Both the position numbers and the translations under genes were made by a program. The notes beneath the pieces are model-generated. The model was not told the origin of the DNA. It did no database searches and was given only the letters and a program-made list of their open reading frames with translations. Shown here piece by piece: positions 39,660-44,494 of a DNA stretch of 44,494 nucleotides (position 1 is the stretch's first letter; every line of letters begins with the position of its first letter). Origin of the DNA: Muricoccus roseus (GTDB lineage Bacteria > Pseudomonadota > Alphaproteobacteria > Acetobacterales > Acetobacteraceae); the NCBI RefSeq assembly GCF_900141905.1, contig NZ_FQZF01000037.1:1-44494 (forward strand), in the 5' to 3' direction.

Positions 39660-42194
39660 GTGCGGGATGGTTTGAAAGGACTGACGAGCGAGGAAGCGCA
39701 ATCCCGGCTTAAGGCAGAAGGCTACAACGAGCTGCCACGCGCAGGACATCGCTCCCTGCTCCGAATCGCTCTCGAAGTCGTTCGTGAGCCGATGTTCGGC
39801 CTGCTCATCGGTTCTGGCGTGATCTACCTGCTGCTCGGCGATCATACCGAGGCGCTGATACTTCTCGCTTTCGCGTCGATTTCGGTGATCATCGCAATTG
39901 TGCAGGAGAGCCGCAGCGAGCGGGTACTCGAGGCCCTGCGCGATCTCACGAGCCCGCGTGCGCTCGTCATTCGCGACGGGGAGAGAGAACGGATCCCAGG
40001 CCGCGAGGTGGTGCGTGGCGATATCGTCGTTCTCGGCGAGGGCGACCGGGTGCCGGCTGATGCGTGGCTCATCGCGGCAACCGACGTGCAGGCCGACGAA
40101 TCGCTCCTCACCGGCGAATCGGCCCCCGTCCGCAAGGTCGTGGCGGACGTCGAGAGCCGCGCCTCACGGCCAGGCGGTGACGATCTGCCCTTCGTTTTCT
40201 CCGGCACGCTCGTGGTGCGCGGCCAAGGTTTGGCGGAGGTTCAGGCCACGGGGCCACGCAGCGAGATCGGCCAAATCGGCCAGGCGCTGCAGGCGATCGA
40301 CCATGAGCCGCCCCACCTGACCCAGGAAACCCGGCAACTCGTGCGGGTCTTTGCCCTCTTCGGCCTCGCCGCATGCGCACTGACTGTCATCCTCTTCGGC
40401 CTCTGGCGCGGATCCTGGCTCGACGCACTCCTGGCCGGCATTGCGCTCGGTATGTCGATGCTGCCCGAGGAATTCCCTCTTGTCCTGACGGTCTTCATGG
40501 TTATGGGCGCCTGGCGAATTTCGCAGGCGCGCGTACTCACCCGCCGCGCCGCTGCCATCGAAACTCTCGGGGCGGCTACAGTCCTATGCACCGACAAGAC
40601 CGGCACGCTTACCGAAAACCGGATGTCGATTGTCTGTCTCGCTGCCGGCGCTGAGATGCTCCGTCTTGAGCCCAGACGGGAGGGGAGCTTGCCAGAGCGG
40701 TTCCGATGCCTCGTCGACTACGGCCGACTCGCGAGCGCCCCCGATCCGTTTGACCCGATGGAGAAGGCGTTTCACGCGCTGGCCGCGCAGTTTGGTCGCG
40801 GCGAGGGTCATCCGGGGCGTAAGGAAGAGCTCGTACGCACCTATGGCCTGCGCCCGGACCTCCTAGCGGTAACACAGGTTTGGAAGGTCCCCGGGACGGA
40901 CGATTGCAGGGTGGCCGCCAAGGGTGCGCCGGAGGCGATCGCGGCGCTCTGCCGGTTCGATCCGGAAGTGCTGGCCGCGCTTGCCCGCGACGTGGACCGA
41001 ATGGCCACCGAGGGCATGCGGGTCCTGGCGGTGGCCGAGGCGCGCTTTCGCGGGGAAGACTGGCCGACATCGCCGAAAGGGTTCGCGTTCACGTTTCTCG
41101 GCCTCGTCGGACTTGCCGACCCGCTGCGGTCATCGGTGCTCGAGGCCGTGCGCGAATGCCGATCGGCCGGCATCCGCGTCGTCATGATCACTGGAGACTA
41201 CCCGGCGACAGCCCTGACGATCGCCGGCAAGGCGGGCCTCGACACCGATGCCGTCGTGACCGGCGACGACATCGAGGCGATGAGCGAAGCCGAGCTCAGT
41301 CGGCGCGTCGCCTCGGTCTCGGTTTTCGCTCGTACGATGCCGGCGCAGAAGCTGCGAATCGTCCGAGCGCTCAAAGCAACGGGGGCGATCGTCGCGATGA
41401 CCGGCGATGGGGTCAACGATGCCCCTTCGCTCAAGGCCGCCGATATCGGTATCGCCATGGGCGGCCGCGGCACCGATGTGGCACGGGAAGCCGCTGCGCT
41501 CGTCCTTCTCGACGATGATTTCGGCTCGGTCGTCAAGACCGTCCGCCTGGGCCGGCGGATCTATGACAATCTGCGCAAGGCGATGGGCTATATCCTCGCC
41601 GTGCACGTGCCGATCGCCGGCCTGGCGCTGCTGCCGCTGCTGACTGGCCTGCCCATCATCTTCTCGCCGATCCACATTGCCTTTCTCGAGATGATCATCG
41701 ATCCGGTCTGCTCGGTGGTCTTCGAGGCGGAGAAGGAGGAGAAGGACATCATGCGTCGGCCGCCGCGCGCGGCGACAAGCCGCCTGTTCTCGTCGGGGCT
41801 CGTGCTCTGGAGCCTGTTGCAGGGCGCGCTCGCGTTCGGAGTGGTCGCCGTGCTCTATCTGCTGGCACTGCAGCGTGGCATGCCCGAAGGGGATGTGCGT
41901 GCGCTGACCTTCGTGTCGCTCGTGCTGGCCAATCTGGGGCTGGTGCTGGTCAACCGGTCCTTCGACAGCTCAGTACGGGAGGCGCTGCGATGGGACAACC
42001 GCGCGCTCTGGTGGGTGAGCGCCGCGACCGCTGTCCTGCTGAGCATTGCTCTGGCATGGGAGCCGGCGCGCGGTCTTTTCCGCTTCGGGCCATTGCACGC
42101 CGATGATCTTGCCGTCGCGTTCGGCGCCGCCATAGGTTTGGTCGTCGTCCTGGAAATTCTGAAGCGGTTCTGGCGTGGGTGGCTGACGGCTTGA
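39660..42194 (+). CDS. Cation-translocating P-type ATPase, P2-like
   Basis: An 844-residue P-type ATPase of the calcium/sodium-pump-like branch. It has LTGESAPVRKVV, the membrane motif MLPEEFPLVL (PEEFP in place of PEGLP), CTDKTGTLTENRMS, KGAPEAIAALC, TGDYPATA, GDGVNDAPSLKAADIGIAMG and a C-terminal membrane bundle with FLEMIIDPVCSVVFEAEKEE. It has no Cys-Pro-type metal motif, so it is not a copper or zinc pump. The transported ion cannot be decided from the PEEFP motif alone; Ca2+, or a Na+/H+-type role, are possible. The start is a GTG at 39660 with GAGGAGA upstream. Confidence 0.88.
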   Translation: MRDGLKGLTSEEAQSRLKAEGYNELPRAGHRSLLRIALEVVREPMFGLLIGSGVIYLLLGDHTEALILLAFASISVIIAIVQESRSERVLEALRDLTSPRALVIRDGERERIPGREVVRGDIVVLGEGDRVPADAWLIAATDVQADESLLTGESAPVRKVVADVESRASRPGGDDLPFVFSGTLVVRGQGLAEVQATGPRSEIGQIGQALQAIDHEPPHLTQETRQLVRVFALFGLAACALTVILFGLWRGSWLDALLAGIALGMSMLPEEFPLVLTVFMVMGAWRISQARVLTRRAAAIETLGAATVLCTDKTGTLTENRMSIVCLAAGAEMLRLEPRREGSLPERFRCLVDYGRLASAPDPFDPMEKAFHALAAQFGRGEGHPGRKEELVRTYGLRPDLLAVTQVWKVPGTDDCRVAAKGAPEAIAALCRFDPEVLAALARDVDRMATEGMRVLAVAEARFRGEDWPTSPKGFAFTFLGLVGLADPLRSSVLEAVRECRSAGIRVVMITGDYPATALTIAGKAGLDTDAVVTGDDIEAMSEAELSRRVASVSVFARTMPAQKLRIVRALKATGAIVAMTGDGVNDAPSLKAADIGIAMGGRGTDVAREAAALVLLDDDFGSVVKTVRLGRRIYDNLRKAMGYILAVHVPIAGLALLPLLTGLPIIFSPIHIAFLEMIIDPVCSVVFEAEKEEKDIMRRPPRAATSRLFSSGLVLWSLLQGALAFGVVAVLYLLALQRGMPEGDVRALTFVSLVLANLGLVLVNRSFDSSVREALRWDNRALWWVSAATAVLLSIALAWEPARGLFRFGPLHADDLAVAFGAAIGLVVVLEILKRFWRGWLTA

Positions 42195-42285
42195 ATTCCA
42201 GGACGAGGGGACGGATCAATCGTTGCCCGGGTGCGGTGCATCTACCAGCGTAGCACTGCGGTCGATACGGCGCATGGGACGAGAC

Positions 42286-42504
42286 TCAGGGCTTGATCCT
42301 GCAGCAATCAGATCGACTTTCCTGAACCGGTGGACATGGCACGTCCGCATATGAGCAATAGACGCAACAATCTCCAGGCTTGGGCTTCAGCACGCCCCCA
42401 CAAGCCTGACATTCGTAGAAATATTGGCAAGCGTCCGTTGGCATCGTCTCTATCGACGTCGCACCGCATTGCGGGCAAGTGATAGTGGCCTCCAAGGTAG
42501 TCAC
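42286..42504 (-). CDS. GDCCVYCSYG-family small zinc-ribbon-like protein
   Basis: A 72-residue Cys-rich protein: CPQCGA, CQYFYECQACGG and the name-giving GDCCVYCSYADVPCPP motif, with paired CxxC knuckles fitting one or two zinc ribbons. Members of this family occur in heavy-metal and mercury-type resistance regions; the activity is unknown. GTG start at 42504. It lies 27 bp downstream of the DUF411 gene on the same strand. Confidence 0.82.
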   Translation of the reverse strand: MTTLEATITCPQCGATSIETMPTDACQYFYECQACGGVLKPKPGDCCVYCSYADVPCPPVQESRSDCCRIKP

Positions 42505-42531
42505 AGGCTTTGCTCCACTGACGATTTGAGA

Positions 42532-43023
42532 TCAGACCGCCTGCGGCCCTCGATAACGCGCAAATATGCGCTGCCCACCAGGCGCAAAGAGAACGACCTC
42601 GTAGGTCTCGGGCGGCACCCCTCGAACTTCCATGCCCGGAGAACCGACCGGCATGCCCGCAACCGCCAAACCTGTTGCCTGTGGACGCTCGATGAGCAGC
42701 CGTTCGACCGCGTCGGCCGGGACGTGTCCTTCGACGACATAGCCGTCGACTTCGGCCGTATGGCAGGAGATCAGGGTCTCGGGCACGCCGAGCCTGGCCT
42801 TGAGGGGTGCGAGGTCAGGCGCTTCGACCACCTCAACCGGAAAACCGGCGGACTTCACATGCGTGATCCAGCCACCGCAGCAGCCGCAGTTCGGGTCGCG
42901 GGTCACGGTCATCTTGGGCAACGCTTCCGCCGCCCATGAGGGGCGCGACAGCACAAGCGTGACGACCGCTTGTGCGGCGCCGATCATTAGCGCCCGACGT
43001 GTCGCGTCCAGCTCAATAGTCAT
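42532..43023 (-). CDS. DUF411 exported metal-binding protein
   Basis: A 163-residue protein. The N-terminus DATRRALMIGAAQAVVTLVL and SRPSWAAE is a signal peptide with twin arginines (possible Tat export). The mature part carries the DUF411 hallmark PNCGCCGGWITHVKSAGF (CGCC at about residues 46-49), LISCHTAEVDGYVVEGHVPA, GLAVAGMPVGSPGME and the YEVVLF motif. DUF411 proteins are periplasmic copper- or other soft-metal-associated proteins. It is next to the GDCCVYCSYG gene and a broken chrA on the same strand. Confidence 0.88.
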   Translation of the reverse strand: MTIELDATRRALMIGAAQAVVTLVLSRPSWAAEALPKMTVTRDPNCGCCGGWITHVKSAGFPVEVVEAPDLAPLKARLGVPETLISCHTAEVDGYVVEGHVPADAVERLLIERPQATGLAVAGMPVGSPGMEVRGVPPETYEVVLFAPGGQRIFARYRGPQAV

Positions 43024-43090
43024 GATGCTCCTCCTTCAGCTAGCTGTTTTCTCGCGCCCGGCCACCGATACAACGTGCGCATGGCGCACG

Positions 43091-43885
43091 TCAGCGGAAG
43101 AAGACGTACTTCACGAATTCGGCGATCCCCAGCACCAGGGCGACGATGCCGATCAGGCTGGAGTAGGCCCTTGTTCCAGCCCAGAAGGGCAGCATGCCGT
43201 AGATCAGCAGCAGCCCCGGCAGGAAGACCGCGACCAGCGCGATCGTTGCACCCGGTCACGCCGGTCGGCGCCATCCCCTGCGCCGCGCCCAGGAAGGCCG
43301 CGAAGGTGAACAGCGGGCCGGGCACCGCCTGCGCCCCGCCGTAGCCGGCGAGGAAGGCATCGGCGGAGATCCAGCCGGCCGGCACGAAGGCGCGCTCCAG
43401 CAGCGGCAGCACCACATGGCCGCCGCCGAACACCAGCGAGCCCGCGCGGTAGGCGGCCTCGGACAGCGCCAACGCGTGGGAGGAGGCCGCCACCAGCGGC
43501 GGGCCGATCAGCAGCACCGCGAACAGCACCAGCGCCGCTAGCACGGCCATGCTCGCCCGCGTGCGATCGGGGCAGAGGTTGCCCCGCCATGCCCCGAACC
43601 GCCTGCGCCACCACCGCCACGGCCACCAGCTTGAACCCGTGCACGATCTCGGCCCCGGTGCCGCCGGCCGCGAGATCGACGCCGCAGGCCGCCAGCAGCA
43701 TCACCAGCGCCGAAGGCATGATGAAGCCGAGCCAAGCCGGCGTGCCCGCCCGGCAATCCGCCACGCAGCGCGCCGATGGAGAAGCCGACCTGGCTGCTCG
43801 CCGGCCCGGGCAGGAACTGCGCCGGCGCCACGAAGCCGGCATAGGCCGCCTCGGTCATCCATCGGCGGTGGGTGACGAATTCCTC
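43091..43885 (-). pseudogene. chrA: Frameshifted, 5'-truncated chromate transporter
   Basis: ChrA-like sequence in three or more frames. It begins at EEFVTHRRW (43885, directly after an in-frame stop at 43892-43894) and continues WMTEAAYAGFVAPAQFLPGP, ASSQVGFSIG. It then changes frame (near 43760) to PAWLGFIMPSALVMLLAACG and KLVAVAVVAQAV, changes again (near 43560) to MAVLAALVLFAVLL, GSLVFGGGHVVLPLLERAFV and AQAVPGPLFTFAAFLGAAQG, and changes once more (near 43250) to a tail ending EFVKYVFFR at 43091. Intact ChrA has paired PGP-containing halves. So many shifts in under 800 bp mean a dead gene or poor sequence quality. Confidence 0.82.
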
Positions 43886-44020
43886 CCGCGGTTACCCGCC
43901 GCCGTGACAGCTTCGCCCGATATCCTTGATACAATGGTACGCCAGAACGCGCTGGATTTCTCTTCCCAGTGATTCCGTTTTGATTCCGGAGTTGAATTTG
44001 CGGCGCTGGTTACAGGAATC

Positions 44021-44053
44021 AAAAAGCCCGCTAACTCATTGAGTTAGCGGGCT
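44021..44053 (-). terminator. Rho-independent terminator of the rRNA operon
   Basis: AGCCCGCTAACTCA (44025-44038) pairs perfectly with 44040-44053, one base between arms, followed on the minus strand by a run of five T (44021-44025). It is immediately downstream of tRNA-fMet. Confidence 0.88.
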
Positions 44054-44059
44054 AATTTC

Positions 44060-44136
<77 letters not shown>

Positions 44137-44197
44137 ATGTCCGCTGCGCGATGAGGCGCAGCGGCGTGATCCGTCCTTGATCAAGATCTGGTCTGGT

Positions 44198-44315
44198 GGC
44201 CTGGCGCCGACCGACTCTCCCGCGTCTTAAGACGCAGTACCATAGGCGCGGAGGTGTTTCACGGCCGAGTTCGGGATGGGATCGGGTGTGGCAACCTCGC
44301 TATAGGCACCAGGCC
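44198..44315 (-). rRNA. rrf: 5S ribosomal RNA
   Basis: The minus strand reads GGCCTGGTGCCTATAGCG, then CACCCGATCCCATCCCGAAC, TCGGCCGTGAAACACC and closing GGTCGGCGCCAGGCC. The two ends pair in the usual 5S terminal stem. Coordinates are good to a few bases. Confidence 0.92.
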
Positions 44316-44435
44316 ACCGGGCCAGATCTTGGTTTGGGGACGGATGGTGTGATGGATGGGTTGGTGTGTTGTGTGGGAGGGGTTTGCGTATTGGTGCTGC
44401 GCACGGCGAGGGTTTTTAGGCCTCAGCGGTGGGGG

Positions 44436-44494
44436 GGATGAGTTCGATCGGGCGATTAGGACCGCTCGGCTGCGTCGGTTACCCGACTTCCACC
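44436..44494 (-). rRNA. rrl: 23S ribosomal RNA, 3' end only
   Basis: The minus strand at the window edge reads GGTGGAAGTCGGGTAACCGA, then CGAGCGGTCCTAATCGCCCG, which matches the conserved 3'-terminal region of 23S rRNA. The mature end is approximate. The 120-bp spacer to 5S shows no other gene. Confidence 0.75.

Noticed and set aside
44175-44186. TTGATCAA-type palindrome near the 5S gene
   Set aside because: The half-sites abut with no 4-bp spacer, and it is inside the rRNA-tRNA spacer; not a Crp/Fnr box.

Overview
The window looks like high-GC alphaproteobacterial chromosome, most plausibly from an Acetobacteraceae/Rhodospirillales-type lineage (tentative). Supporting signs are the 23S-5S-tRNA-fMet order at the right edge, abundant polyhydroxybutyrate (PHB) genes, TTGAY-N4-ATCAA-like Crp/Fnr boxes, and very strong GC bias in roughly the first 16 kb. 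The middle part (about 17.4-38.8 kb) looks less GC-rich by eye. The left edge is the end of an IS21-type insertion sequence. The right edge is an rRNA operon running into the window on the minus strand.

Layout. (1) 1-327: IS21 end. (2) 467-16254: first PHB region. Two paralogous TetR regulators share the same operator sequence. A minus-strand operon carries phasin, an HlyD/double-ATPase/ABC-2 exporter, an SDR, a broken ndh and an FAD-oxidoreductase/patatin fusion. On the plus strand lie phaB separately and a tetR-phaC-maoC/pta-ackA operon. (3) 16267-17354: wreckage, a frameshifted TetR gene abutting an IS3-type transposase fragment. (4) 17518-23450: copper/periplasm-type accessory genes (Spy-like protein, multicopper oxidase, ICMT-like methyltransferase, DUF2933, NifX-like, Cys-rich secreted protein) and a Crp/Fnr regulator. 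(5) 23695-37188, all minus strand: ECF sigma, phaB, phaA, phasin, DUF3141 synthase-like protein, MaoC-Pta fusion, acetate-family kinase, FabI, Mg-type P-ATPase, CopB-type P-ATPase. (6) 37449-43885: cyclopropane synthase, YHS protein, a P2-type ATPase, two Cys-rich metal-associated proteins and a frameshifted chrA. (7) 44021-44494: terminator, tRNA-fMet, 5S and the 23S 3' end.

How it fits together. The minus-strand block at 25996-37188 encodes thiolase, 3-ketoacyl-CoA reductase, an R-type (MaoC) enoyl-CoA hydratase fused to a phosphotransacylase, an enoyl reductase and an acyl kinase. On paper this is a complete acetyl-CoA to butyryl-phosphate to butyrate + ATP route running through the PHB intermediate (R)-3-hydroxybutyryl-CoA, next to PHB granule proteins and cation pumps. 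Seven TTNAN-N4-NTNAA-type dyads lie upstream of phaB1, the copper genes, copB and cfa, suggesting control by a Crp/Fnr-family (oxygen or redox) regulator. The fermentative reading is an inference; the gene identities behind it are well supported.
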